DNA of 64,000 nucleotides. Origin: Selenomonadales bacterium 4137-cl (lineage in GTDB: Bacteria > Bacillota > Negativicutes > Sporomusales > UBA7701). The notes beneath the pieces were generated by a model. That model worked only from the letters and a program-made list of their open reading frames with translations, made no database searches and was not told where the DNA came from. A program made the position numbers and the translations under genes. This document shows, in pieces, positions 25,238-32,540 of the stretch (the stretch's first letter is position 1; the number at the start of each line of letters is the position of its first letter). The stretch spans positions 2,988,501-3,052,500 of the forward strand of contig JAUOZS010000001.1 in NCBI GenBank assembly GCA_032334055.1, read 5' to 3'.

Positions 25238-26035
25238 TCAACGCATAAAGAAATACCAGTACGACACGGCCGCCAGCACGAAGCGATAATAAGCGAACGA
25301 CGCCAGCGTCGACCTGTTCAGGAAACGCAGGAACCACACGATCGAGATATAGGCGACGACGAACGACACCACGAAACCGACGGCGATCATCGCCAGATCG
25401 TCGCCGCTGAGCCTGTCCAGGATTTTCAGCAGGTCGTACACGCACGCCATCAGCATCAACGGCACAGCGATAATAAACGAAAACTCGGCCGCCGCCGTGC
25501 GGCTCATGCCGAACAGCAACCCGCCGGCGATCGTCGATCCCGACCGTGAAAAGCCCGGCCACAGCGACAATATCTGGAACAGGCCCACGAAAAAAGCCTG
25601 CCTGACAGTCATATCCTCTACGTCGCGGACCACCGGCCGCCTGGCGGCCTTCTCGGCGACCAGCATCAGCACCGCCCCCGCCACCAGCCCGATAATGACC
25701 GTTAAATCGGAAAACAGGTACATCTTGATCGGCTTGTGGAGCAGGTAGCCCACCGCTCCCACCGGCACGATGCCGGCGGCCACATGCCAGGCCGACAGCC
25801 CGTCGGTGCTGGTAAGGCGCCTGAGGTCCATCATCCGCAGGAACTTGTCGCGATACAGGATGAAAACCGACAGGATGGCCCCCAACTGGATGAACACCAT
25901 GAAAACGCTGGCCTTCTCCCCCTCGTAACCCAGCAGCGATCCGGTCAGGATCATATGCCCGGTGGACGAAACGGGCAGAAACTCGGTCAGCCCCTCAACG
26001 ATGCCGATGATAATTGCGATCAGGTACTCATTCAA
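25238..26035 (-). CDS. uppP: Undecaprenyl-diphosphatase
   Basis: Polytopic membrane enzyme that converts undecaprenyl diphosphate to the monophosphate carrier used for peptidoglycan and other wall polymers. It also confers bacitracin tolerance. 265 residues, about eight hydrophobic helices. Signature segments IVEGLTEFLPVSSTGHMIL at the N-terminus and PGFSRSGSTIAGGLLFGMSR in the middle carry the catalytic Glu, Ser and Arg. Often named bacA. Upstream is a Nudix gene (40 bp), downstream an esterase. Confidence 0.95.
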   Translation of the reverse strand: MNEYLIAIIIGIVEGLTEFLPVSSTGHMILTGSLLGYEGEKASVFMVFIQLGAILSVFILYRDKFLRMMDLRRLTSTDGLSAWHVAAGIVPVGAVGYLLHKPIKMYLFSDLTVIIGLVAGAVLMLVAEKAARRPVVRDVEDMTVRQAFFVGLFQILSLWPGFSRSGSTIAGGLLFGMSRTAAAEFSFIIAVPLMLMACVYDLLKILDRLSGDDLAMIAVGFVVSFVVAYISIVWFLRFLNRSTLASFAYYRFVLAAVSYWYFFMR

Positions 26036-26074
26036 AGATTATTTCCCCCCGCTGTTCAGACACACTAATATACA

Positions 26075-26599
26075 TTATATCCCTCCGTCGGCCGAATGCA
26101 AGCGTTTCAGCATATCGATGACCGCCGCGTCCGTCGGGAAGGCCAGCGGCGGCGGCGCCTCCAGCGGGAAGTACCCAACCGCGTCAAGGTCGTCCCCTGC
26201 CGCCAGCCGGCCGCCCGTCGGCCGGGCCCGAAACCAGATGCCGACAGTATGCGCCTCGGGGTTATGCCAGTTCGACAACACCGTGAAAACCCCGTCCACC
26301 TCAATTGTCAATCCCGTCTCCTCGCTGAATTCGCGCCTGATCGCCGCGTACACATCCTCATCATATTCCACATACCCGCATGGTATGCACCACAGTCCCG
26401 GGTAAGTCGACCAGCCCGCCCGGCGGCCGAGCAGGATCTTCCCTCCGTCCAGCACGATCGCCGCCACGCCGACGACCGGATTCTCGTACATGACATAACC
26501 GCAGGCCGAACACGTCAGCCGCTCCCGCTCCCTGCGGGGCTGAAGGGCCAGCGCCCCGCCGCACTTGGGGCAGAAATTAAAACGCTGCTTTTTCGTCAA
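26075..26599 (-). CDS. Nudix hydrolase with N-terminal zinc ribbon
   Basis: 174 residues. An N-terminal zinc ribbon (CPKCGG...CSACGY) is followed by a Nudix domain whose box GYVEYDEDVYAAIRREFSEE-TGL fits the Gx5Ex7REUxEExGU pattern exactly. This two-part layout is shared with NudC-like and ADP-ribose pyrophosphatase-like proteins; the substrate is undetermined. Cytoplasmic. It lies between a DUF421 gene and uppP on the same strand, with short gaps. Confidence 0.88.
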   Translation of the reverse strand: MTKKQRFNFCPKCGGALALQPRRERERLTCSACGYVMYENPVVGVAAIVLDGGKILLGRRAGWSTYPGLWCIPCGYVEYDEDVYAAIRREFSEETGLTIEVDGVFTVLSNWHNPEAHTVGIWFRARPTGGRLAAGDDLDAVGYFPLEAPPPLAFPTDAAVIDMLKRLHSADGGI

Positions 26600-26650
26600 A
26601 CTCCGTCACCTCTCCCCTCCCTTCGCCGCCCGCCAGCCCGTTTCCTCCGC

Positions 26651-27355
26651 TCAGTGCAGAAAGGAGCCGTTCTCGGCCACATCCTCGCGGATGACATGAA
26701 TCTTCCCCTCCCGGTCCATCAGCGCGATAAAAACCTCTTCCAGCCGCTCGCCGTGCCGGTCGCGGAAGTCTTCGATCTGTTCGGCCGAAAACCCCATCTT
26801 CGCCAAGGTCTTCGCCTGCAGCTCGCCTTCCACCACCACCGGCACCAGCACCCGGTTGGACGCCACCTTATATCCCAGCTGGCTGGCGGTCAGCGGCAGA
26901 TACTCCGCCTTTTTCAGCACGCTCAGCTTGCCGGTCGGCTCGAAAACCGCCAGCTCCACCTCGGTGATATCGAAAACCTCTTTCTCGCGCAAAAGCTGCA
27001 GCAGCATCTCGGCCGTCAGCCTCGCTCCCTTGAGATTCGCCTTGATGATCTGCCCATCTTCCACCACCACCGTCGGCGCATAATTCAGTCGCGTATACAC
27101 GCCCCGGAACTTCAGGCTTATCATGCTGACCGCAACCTGGATCGCCCCCAGCAGCACCAGGGCGACCAGCGCGTGGCCGAGGCTGATGCGCGGGTCGGCG
27201 ATGCTGGCCCCGGCCACCGTCCCGGCGGTAATCGACAGCGCGAAATCCACCGGCGTAAGATCGGCCATCTGCCGCTTGCCGGCCACCAGCCAGACGGCGA
27301 CCAGCACCGCCATCGTCGCCAACACGGTGAAAGCGATCGAACCGAGTTCACCCAC
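26651..27355 (-). CDS. DUF421 (YetF-type) membrane protein
   Basis: About 234 residues. Three N-terminal transmembrane helices (within residues 1-85) precede a cytoplasmic YetF domain with NYAPTVVVEDGQIIKANLKGA and LREKEVFDITEVELAVFEP, the family's hallmark strand-turn region. Bacillus relatives are spore or general membrane proteins of unclear role. GGAGGT abuts the ATG at 27361, so the GTG two codons later (27355) has the better spacing; either gives nearly the same protein. First gene of a possible DUF421-nudix-uppP-esterase unit. Confidence 0.85.
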   Translation of the reverse strand: MGELGSIAFTVLATMAVLVAVWLVAGKRQMADLTPVDFALSITAGTVAGASIADPRISLGHALVALVLLGAIQVAVSMISLKFRGVYTRLNYAPTVVVEDGQIIKANLKGARLTAEMLLQLLREKEVFDITEVELAVFEPTGKLSVLKKAEYLPLTASQLGYKVASNRVLVPVVVEGELQAKTLAKMGFSAEQIEDFRDRHGERLEEVFIALMDREGKIHVIREDVAENGSFLH

Positions 27356-27410
27356 GTGCATACCTCCCGTAAAGATAGTGTAACCGCCCGCAGCCCCGAA
27401 CAAACGAAAA

Positions 27411-27434
27411 AGAGGACGGCAAGAACCGTCCTCT
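27411..27434 (-). terminator. Terminator after the peroxiredoxin gene
   Basis: AGAGGACGG pairs with CCGTCCTCT, followed on the minus strand by TTTTTCG. It lies downstream of the type B repeat, so the repeat is transcribed as the peroxiredoxin 3' UTR. Confidence 0.88.
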
Positions 27435-27459
27435 TAAAACAGCCCCCATAGAAGTCAAA

Positions 27460-27579
27460 GGCCGTTCAGAAACGAGACTAGCGAGGCGCCGGGGCTTTCG
27501 CGACCGGAGGCGTACACGAAAGTACGTTGAGGATCGCGGAAGTCCCGGCAACAAAGCTAGGCGACGTTTATCAACGGCC
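27460..27579 (-). repeat. Structured 3'-UTR repeat, type B (after peroxiredoxin)
   Basis: 120 bp. Outer stem GGCCGTT/AACGGCC and loop GATA/TCTG as in type A copies, inner AACG/CGTT. The interior is a different sequence with its own nested stems (CTAGC/GCTAG, GCCGGG/CCCGGC, GTAC/GTAC). The GATA end starts four nt after the peroxiredoxin stop. Confidence 0.8.
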
Positions 27580-27583
27580 GCGA

Positions 27584-28120
27584 TTACAAGGTACGGTCGC
27601 CGGGATGCCAATCAATGGGACACATCCCCCCGCTCTGCAGCGCCTGCAGAACCCTGAGCGTCTCGTCCACGCTGCGGCCGACGTTGAGATCGCTCACCAC
27701 CGAATAACGCAGCATCCCCTCGGGATCGATGATGAACAGGCCGCGCAGCGCGATGCCCTCCTCCTCCACCAGCACCCCGTAGCGGCGGGCCACCTCCTTC
27801 GTGATGTCGGACGCCAGCGGGTAGTCAAGACCGCCGAGGCCGCCCTCCTCCGGCGAGCTCTTCACCCACGCCCGGTGGCTGTAGACGCTGTCCACGCTCA
27901 CCCCCAGGATTTCCGCCCCCGCGGCCCGGAACTCGGCGAGGCGGGAATTGAAGCCGCGGATCTCGGTCGGGCATACGAACGTGAAATCGAGCGGATAAAA
28001 GAACAGCACCAGCCACTTTCCTTGATAATCGGACAGCTTGGCTACATGGTCGAGCGCCTCAAGATTCCTGGTTGTCGGCATAGCGAAGTCGGGAGCTTTC
28101 TGACCTACCTTGGCTGACAT
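27584..28120 (-). CDS. 2-Cys peroxiredoxin (AhpC/Prx1 type)
   Basis: 178 residues. Thiol peroxidase that reduces hydrogen peroxide and organic peroxides. The peroxidatic cysteine is in FYPLDFTFVCPTEI (near residue 50) and the resolving cysteine in SGGMCPIDWHPGD near the C-terminus, so it is a typical 2-Cys enzyme. No AhpF is next to it; thioredoxin or a rubredoxin-type donor would be needed. ATG 28120 follows AGGAGG. Two PerR-like palindromes lie in the 60 bp upstream, suggesting peroxide induction. Confidence 0.93.
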   Translation of the reverse strand: MSAKVGQKAPDFAMPTTRNLEALDHVAKLSDYQGKWLVLFFYPLDFTFVCPTEIRGFNSRLAEFRAAGAEILGVSVDSVYSHRAWVKSSPEEGGLGGLDYPLASDITKEVARRYGVLVEEEGIALRGLFIIDPEGMLRYSVVSDLNVGRSVDETLRVLQALQSGGMCPIDWHPGDRTL

Positions 28121-28138
28121 ATGTATTCCTCCTTTAAT

Positions 28139-28167
28139 TTATAATTATTATTTATTAATAATTATTC
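28139..28167 (-). promoter_or_regulatory. PerR/Fur-like boxes upstream of the peroxiredoxin gene
   Basis: TTATAATTATTATTT (28139-28153) agrees with the PerR consensus TTATAATnATTATAA at all but two positions. A second AT-rich palindrome, TTAATAATTATTC, follows directly (28155-28167). The surrounding 28121-28230 stretch is AT-rich and non-coding. Confidence 0.6.
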
Positions 28168-28231
28168 TATTTATTTTAAAAAACTCCTGCCGGCGGATGA
28201 AAATAATTTTCGATAATCCTGAAAAAAATAT

Positions 28232-28260
28232 ACGCCGGTTGTTCTATGAACAACCGGCGT
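28232..28260 (-). terminator. Terminator after the BrxF-like gene
   Basis: ACGCCGGTTGTTC and GAACAACCGGCGT pair perfectly around TAT, followed on the minus strand by ATATTTTTTTC. Confidence 0.92.
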
Positions 28261-28264
28261 CGCT

Positions 28265-28336
28265 GTCAGATATGCCGTCAGAATATCAGTCAGGCATTTT
28301 GCCTGCTTTTGTCAGGGTAAATGTCAGGGTGGTCAG
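28265..28336. repeat. Six spaced GTCAG repeats at the 3' end of the BrxF-like gene
   Basis: GTCAG starts at 28265, 28277, 28289, 28311, 28323 and 28332, mostly 12 bp apart. The last overlaps the stop codon of the 28333 gene, and the array ends at its terminator. Confidence 0.5.
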
Positions 28337-28797
28337 CCGATCTCGATAACCTTCAGCTCGGTCACGGGGTAGCGTTTGGGCTCCGGCAGCCCCGGCTCCA
28401 TGTACCCCAGCCGGCTGTCGACGTAATCGCCCGGCCAGGCGGCGACGATGGAATGCTTCCTGCTAAGCTGGCGCAGCAGCTCCAGCGGCTCGAGATTCAG
28501 AATTGGGGTGAAAAGCACCTGGATATTGTCCAACAGGATAACATCCGCGCGCTCACGCTCCAGCATCTTGTCCATGATGCCCGGCGCCTCGCGCGGCCGC
28601 GCCTTGGGCACAAGCTCCAGCAGTTCGTCGGTCACCAGTTCGCGACAATCGACATAGCGCCAGCCCCGGTTAAGCCCGAGTTCGCGCATGATCTTGCTCT
28701 TGCCGCTGCCCGGCCTGCCCACTATCAGTACGAGGCGTTCTTGCGAATCCTTCAGTTCCTGGACGTAGTCTACAACCATCTGTATTGCTACCGGCAT
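28333..28797 (-). CDS. Orphan BrxF-like P-loop ATPase
   Basis: 154 residues from ATG 28797; an in-frame upstream ATG lacks a better ribosome site. Walker A GRPGSGKSK near residue 25, Walker B-like RADVILLDNIQVLF, then LELLRQLSRKHSIVAAWPGDY and an EPGLPEPKRYP ending. This layout closely resembles BrxF, the small ATPase of type 3 BREX phage defence, as I recall that family. None of the other BREX genes (pglZ, brxC, methylase) is present, so it is either a remnant or a housekeeping relative. A second unknown gene lies 82 bp upstream on the same strand. Confidence 0.65.
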   Translation of the reverse strand: MPVAIQMVVDYVQELKDSQERLVLIVGRPGSGKSKIMRELGLNRGWRYVDCRELVTDELLELVPKARPREAPGIMDKMLERERADVILLDNIQVLFTPILNLEPLELLRQLSRKHSIVAAWPGDYVDSRLGYMEPGLPEPKRYPVTELKVIEIG

Positions 28798-28879
28798 GGC
28801 ACGGCCCCCTCGCCCCGCGAAATTTGCACTAGTCATATTCGGCAACTCGAGGCAAAATCCTGCCCGAATTGACAAAAAA

Positions 28880-29197
28880 CTACTCGGCGACGGAAATGAT
28901 CGCCCGCGCGTTGACCGCTCCGAGCGGCGGCCGGTGGTCGATGAGCACGCTCCGGCAGGCCATCACGAACTTGAGAACATAGTCGTCGCCACGATAACAG
29001 AAGAACTCGTCGGGCACAATATACACTATCAGGTCAATATCATCGACGACGCAGGCGCCGCCCGCGAATTCGACCGTCAGGTCGTGAGGCGCCTTGAACT
29101 CGATCCGCGACCCGACCCGCTGCTTGGCGATGATTTCCGGCGTTATTTCGGCCACCGCGGCCGGCTCACCCTCAGGCGTTTTGATGATAAATTCCAA
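28880..29197 (-). CDS. Unknown 105-residue protein upstream of the BrxF-like gene
   Basis: Not recognised. I start it at TTG 29197, seven nt after GGAGGG, giving MEFIIKTPEGEPAAVAEITP; an ATG at 29218 is in frame but has no ribosome site. Mixed alpha/beta, soluble, no cysteine motif, with a valine/isoleucine-rich strand region (VEFAGGACVVDDIDLIVYIVP) around the centre. It probably shares a transcript with the BrxF-like gene and could be its partner. Confidence 0.55.
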   Translation of the reverse strand: MEFIIKTPEGEPAAVAEITPEIIAKQRVGSRIEFKAPHDLTVEFAGGACVVDDIDLIVYIVPDEFFCYRGDDYVLKFVMACRSVLIDHRPPLGAVNARAIISVAE

Positions 29198-29293
29198 TGC
29201 CTGTCCCTCCGCTATCATAACCAAAGTATGTGACGGCGATAACATTCTCCTATGTAGGCAACGCCGGTTTATCGGCCGGCGAGCGGACAAGTG

Positions 29294-29302
29294 TGTTATA
29301 AT
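29294..29302 (+). promoter_or_regulatory. Extended -10 promoter for the 29340 gene
   Basis: TGTTATAAT fits the TGnTATAAT extended -10. No good -35 (GGCCGG at the expected place). 38 bp before the start codon. Confidence 0.55.
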
Positions 29303-29339
29303 CAATTTGGCCCTATTTTGACCGAAGGGAGCGAACCTG

Positions 29340-29696
29340 ATGCAAAAATTCACCTGCGGCTGCGGGCGGTCTGTCCGCGACGTCTATTTCAAAAACGGCG
29401 AGTACATGTGCGGCAAGTGCTTCTGGCTCAACACCGAAAGCCCGTACGATTACCTCATCAACCTGCTGGCCTCCAAGGGCCTCGTCATCACTTACAAAAA
29501 CACGCCGGTGCTGGTAGTCAAGCAGTTCAGCGCCGACGACGACCGCGAGGCGGCCATCCGTCCCGACGAAAACTGGGTGGTGGTGGAAGGCGACGACTTC
29601 TGGCAGAATTACTCCGGTTCGCCGGCCGACCTGCGCGACTACATCAGCGAATACGGCCAGAAGAAGGACAGCGGCTGCGAATCCAAGGAAGACTGA
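29340..29696 (+). CDS. Small zinc-ribbon protein of unknown function
   Basis: 118 residues. Four N-terminal cysteines (CGCG at 6-9 region, then CGKC near residue 24) form a probable zinc ribbon. The rest is an alpha/beta region with PVLVVKQFSADDDREAAIRPDENWVVVEGDDFW, followed by an acidic/lysine tail. No signal peptide. ATG 29340 follows GAAGGGAG by eight nt. It is monocistronic with its own promoter and terminator. Function unknown; nucleic-acid binding is a guess from the ribbon. Confidence 0.7.
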   Translation: MQKFTCGCGRSVRDVYFKNGEYMCGKCFWLNTESPYDYLINLLASKGLVITYKNTPVLVVKQFSADDDREAAIRPDENWVVVEGDDFWQNYSGSPADLRDYISEYGQKKDSGCESKED

Positions 29697-29708
29697 TCTA
29701 GGCAAACC

Positions 29709-29738
29709 AAAAAACGACACCGTCTGGTGTCGTTTTTT
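29709..29738 (+). terminator. Bidirectional terminator between the 29340 gene and sigH
   Basis: AACGACACC pairs with GGTGTCGTT around GTCT, with T tracts on both strands (TTTTTTT on plus, TTTTTTGG on minus). Confidence 0.92.
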
Positions 29739-29744
29739 TCTGCC

Positions 29745-30482
29745 TCAGTCGTCGATAGCATCCAGGTCGTCCAGCTCGCCCTGCAGTTCCTTGTTCAAGT
29801 TGGCCAGTCCCTTGTACATGCTGCCGACTTCGCTGTCGTCGGCGCGGTTGTCAAGGTAGCGTTCCAGCTTGCGTTTCACACGCTGCAGTGCGTTGTCGAT
29901 CGACTTGACGTGCCGGTCGAGCTCGACCGCGATCTCCTGGTAGGATTTGCCGTCCAGATAGGACATGAGCACTTTCCATTCGAGATCGCTGAGGATTTCG
30001 CCCATCTTTTCCTCGATATCGACGAATTCCTCGCGGCTGATGACCAACTCCTCGGGGTCGGAAATCTTCGACCCGGAAAGCACGTCCAGCAGGGTGCGGT
30101 CGGAGTCCTCGTCGTATATCGGCTTATTAAGGGAGACATAAGAGTTCAGCGGGATGTGCTTCTGTCGGGTGGCGGTCTTGATGGCGGTAATTATCTGGCG
30201 GGTTACGCACAGCTCGGCAAAGGCGCGGAAAGAGGAAAGCTTGTCATTGCGAAAATCCCTGATGGCCTTGTAGAGCCCGATCATGCCTTCCTGGATGATG
30301 TCCTCCCGGTCGGCGCCGATGAGGAAGTACGATCTGGCCTTAGCCCGGACGAAATTGCGGTATTTGTTGATCAAATACTCCAGAGCGACCGTGTTGTCGT
30401 TGTCTTTTGCGTCGATTACAATTTCTTCGTCTGTCATGTTTTCGAAACAACCGTACAGATCGCGTTGGGTATTAGCCCGCAT
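29745..30482 (-). CDS. sigH: RNA polymerase sigma factor SigH
   Basis: Stationary-phase sigma factor that starts sporulation (Spo0H). About 245 residues from ATG 30482 (MRANTQRDLYGCFENMTDEE); a longer in-frame start exists but lacks support. Region 2 (YLINKYRNFVRAKARSYFL, DREDIIQEGMIGLYKAIRDF) and region 4 (LDGKSYQEIAVELDRHVKSI) are complete. The protein continues about 36 residues past the usual end with an acidic tail. The yacP-sigH order upstream is the conserved one. Confidence 0.95.
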   Translation of the reverse strand: MRANTQRDLYGCFENMTDEEIVIDAKDNDNTVALEYLINKYRNFVRAKARSYFLIGADREDIIQEGMIGLYKAIRDFRNDKLSSFRAFAELCVTRQIITAIKTATRQKHIPLNSYVSLNKPIYDEDSDRTLLDVLSGSKISDPEELVISREEFVDIEEKMGEILSDLEWKVLMSYLDGKSYQEIAVELDRHVKSIDNALQRVKRKLERYLDNRADDSEVGSMYKGLANLNKELQGELDDLDAIDD

Positions 30483-30631
30483 CACATCGCCCCCACTCTT
30501 CAACTTGCCGGCCGTAAAAAGAAAACGCACTAAATAACTTAGTGCCACAATCGATTGTACATGCCACTTTCAAACAGAATTATAACCCACACCCGCCACT
30601 TAGTCAAGCTATTCTTGGGCGCCGAAGGGCC

Positions 30632-31153
30632 TCAGAGCCCGCGGCGCAAGGCGTCAAGGCGCTTTCTGACTTCCTCGTCGACCCGCCCGCCGAGCTCCTG
30701 CCGTCGGTGCTGACGGTCGGCCTCCGTATACCCCGCGCGGACCTCCTTTTCGGCGGCCAACACGCTCAGGCGCAGTTCACGGGCCGATATCCGCCACGCC
30801 CCCGAACCGAGGACGGCGAACTGCTGGTCCCGGTCGGAGGTTACGACGTAAACCCCCTGGCCGGAGCGAACCAGTTGATAAGTTAGTCTTTCTATATAGC
30901 TGTCGGCCGTCTCACCCTCGGCGGTGAATACCACCTCCGCGCCGCCTGGCAGAGTCTCGCTCCTGCTCGCGGTCCCGGACACGGCATGGGCGTCGAATAC
31001 GATGACAACCCTATAATCTTTATATGCGCCATAGCTCGCAAGAATGTCCATTAATTTCGCCCGGGCGTGCTCGAGGCTTTCTTCCTTCACCGCCGCGAGC
31101 TCCGGCCAGGCCCCGAGCACGTTGTAGCCGTCCACCAGCATGATGTCAGCCAA
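30632..31153 (-). CDS. yacP: NYN-domain ribonuclease (YacP/Rae1 family)
   Basis: 173 residues. A PIN-like NYN domain with the catalytic acidic residues in MLVDGYNVLGAWP, VVIVFDAHAV and VVTSDRDQQ. Bacillus YacP (Rae1) enters the ribosomal A site and cleaves mRNA in a translation-dependent way. The C-terminal third is a charged helix (EVRAGYTEADRQHRRQELGGRVDEEV). The position before sigH is conserved across Firmicutes, here with a vanW-type gene between it and rlmB. Confidence 0.9.
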   Translation of the reverse strand: MADIMLVDGYNVLGAWPELAAVKEESLEHARAKLMDILASYGAYKDYRVVIVFDAHAVSGTASRSETLPGGAEVVFTAEGETADSYIERLTYQLVRSGQGVYVVTSDRDQQFAVLGSGAWRISARELRLSVLAAEKEVRAGYTEADRQHRRQELGGRVDEEVRKRLDALRRGL

Positions 31154-31170
31154 ATCCGCTTCCTCCGCGC

Positions 31171-32535
31171 TTAGTTTTTCCCCTGGACCTGGTCGATTTT
31201 CTCCTGGACGAAAGGCGGCAGCTTCGTGCCCACCTTGACGATCGTGTTCTCCGGCTGGTAACGGTCCTTGGTCAGCACTTCGCGCTTAAGCTCCCGACCG
31301 CCCGCGCTCACCACTCTCAGGGTGGTCACCTCGTAGCCGGGCTTGCCCTGCTTGTCCACCTTGGTCTCGCCCAGGAATAGACCGGGGTCCTGCTTCTTGA
31401 CCACCGCTGGCGGAATGACCTGGCGGTCGGCGGACAGCAGTTCGACCGCCACCGCCAGCGGCTCGCGACCGACGATACCGACGGTCAGCCTGTTCTTGGC
31501 CGTTTCGGCCATAATAACGACCGGCGAACCGGTATTGTTGGCGAATTTGAAGTCCAGCGCCCCGAACACGACGGTCGCATCACGCCCAAGGCCGACATAA
31601 CCGAGCGGCTTGGAATGGTTGGACCGCTCGACGACCGTCAGGTTGGCGAGCAGCACGGCGTTGTACAGGGTGGACGACACCTGGCACACACCGCCGCCGA
31701 TGCCGGGGACGAATTCCCCGTCCACGATCTCCAGCGCCTCCTTGAAGCCGTGCTCCCGGTCACGCGGCCCCACCACCTGGTTGAAGGAAAATGTCTCTCC
31801 GGGATAGACGATGTGGCCGTTGATGCGGCGGGCCGACAGGCGAATGTTGGCGGTGCGGTTGGCGTCGGCCGGATCGAAGGCGGTCGTGAACGACGACCAC
31901 AGCTCCTTGATGCCGGTCTGGCGCAGGTCGGCCACGGTGACATCGGGATACAGCGGCGTTACTGGCAGCGGCAGGTTGGCGTCGCCGGCGTGCAGCGCCT
32001 TGAGGACGAGCGGCTTGACCGCCGCCACGTCGAGCCTGCGCCCCTGCTCCTGGGGCACGATGCCGCCTTTCTCAAGACTGAGGGCGGCGTTGCGCGGCGG
32101 CCGGTCGATGGCTTCCCGCCACGCTTCGAGCAGCGCGGCCAGTTTATTCTCATTATACCTGACCCTTAGCGGGATGCGATAGCCCTCCCGGCGGGCGGCG
32201 CCGATATTTTTCAACCGCTCCCCCCACGAGCCGCGGCGGCCGTATGCCCAGGCCTCTTCGGCGGTCGCTTCGACATCGAGGTCGTAGTCTATGCTGGCGG
32301 CGTCGAGCCGGAAGGCGGTATCGCCGTAATAAACGACAACATGGCGGCTATGGTATTCCTGCCGCCACGCCGCCAGAAGCTGCCCGAGTTCGTCCCGGCC
32401 GAGACCGCCTACGGCCACGCCTTCCACGGCCACACCCTCATAGACCCCGCCGCCGACAAGCGGACGCACCAAAACGGCGGCAAGGGCGAAGACGATAATT
32501 GCGGTTGCTGCGGCCAAGCGGGATTTCCGCGTCAC
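31171..32535 (-). CDS. VanW-family exported protein
   Basis: 454 residues. An N-terminal membrane anchor or signal (LAAATAIIVFALAAVLV) is followed by a YoaR-like putative peptidoglycan-binding region (residues about 45-230), the VanW domain with SFTTAFDPADANRTANIRL, NGHIVYPGETFSFNQVVGPR and GGGVCQVSSTLYNAVLLANL, and a C-terminal G5-like strand region (VVSAGGRELKREVLTKDRY). Named from the vancomycin cluster gene, but the role is unknown; an extracytoplasmic cell-wall role is likely. It lies between rlmB (5 bp) and yacP (17 bp), so it is in the same operon. Confidence 0.9.
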   Translation of the reverse strand: MTRKSRLAAATAIIVFALAAVLVRPLVGGGVYEGVAVEGVAVGGLGRDELGQLLAAWRQEYHSRHVVVYYGDTAFRLDAASIDYDLDVEATAEEAWAYGRRGSWGERLKNIGAARREGYRIPLRVRYNENKLAALLEAWREAIDRPPRNAALSLEKGGIVPQEQGRRLDVAAVKPLVLKALHAGDANLPLPVTPLYPDVTVADLRQTGIKELWSSFTTAFDPADANRTANIRLSARRINGHIVYPGETFSFNQVVGPRDREHGFKEALEIVDGEFVPGIGGGVCQVSSTLYNAVLLANLTVVERSNHSKPLGYVGLGRDATVVFGALDFKFANNTGSPVVIMAETAKNRLTVGIVGREPLAVAVELLSADRQVIPPAVVKKQDPGLFLGETKVDKQGKPGYEVTTLRVVSAGGRELKREVLTKDRYQPENTIVKVGTKLPPFVQEKIDQVQGKN

Positions 32536-32540
32536 TTAAT

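Noticed and set aside
28333..28797. A full BREX defence island.
   Set aside because: Only a BrxF-like gene is present; the flanking genes are a peroxiredoxin, a small zinc-ribbon protein and sigH.
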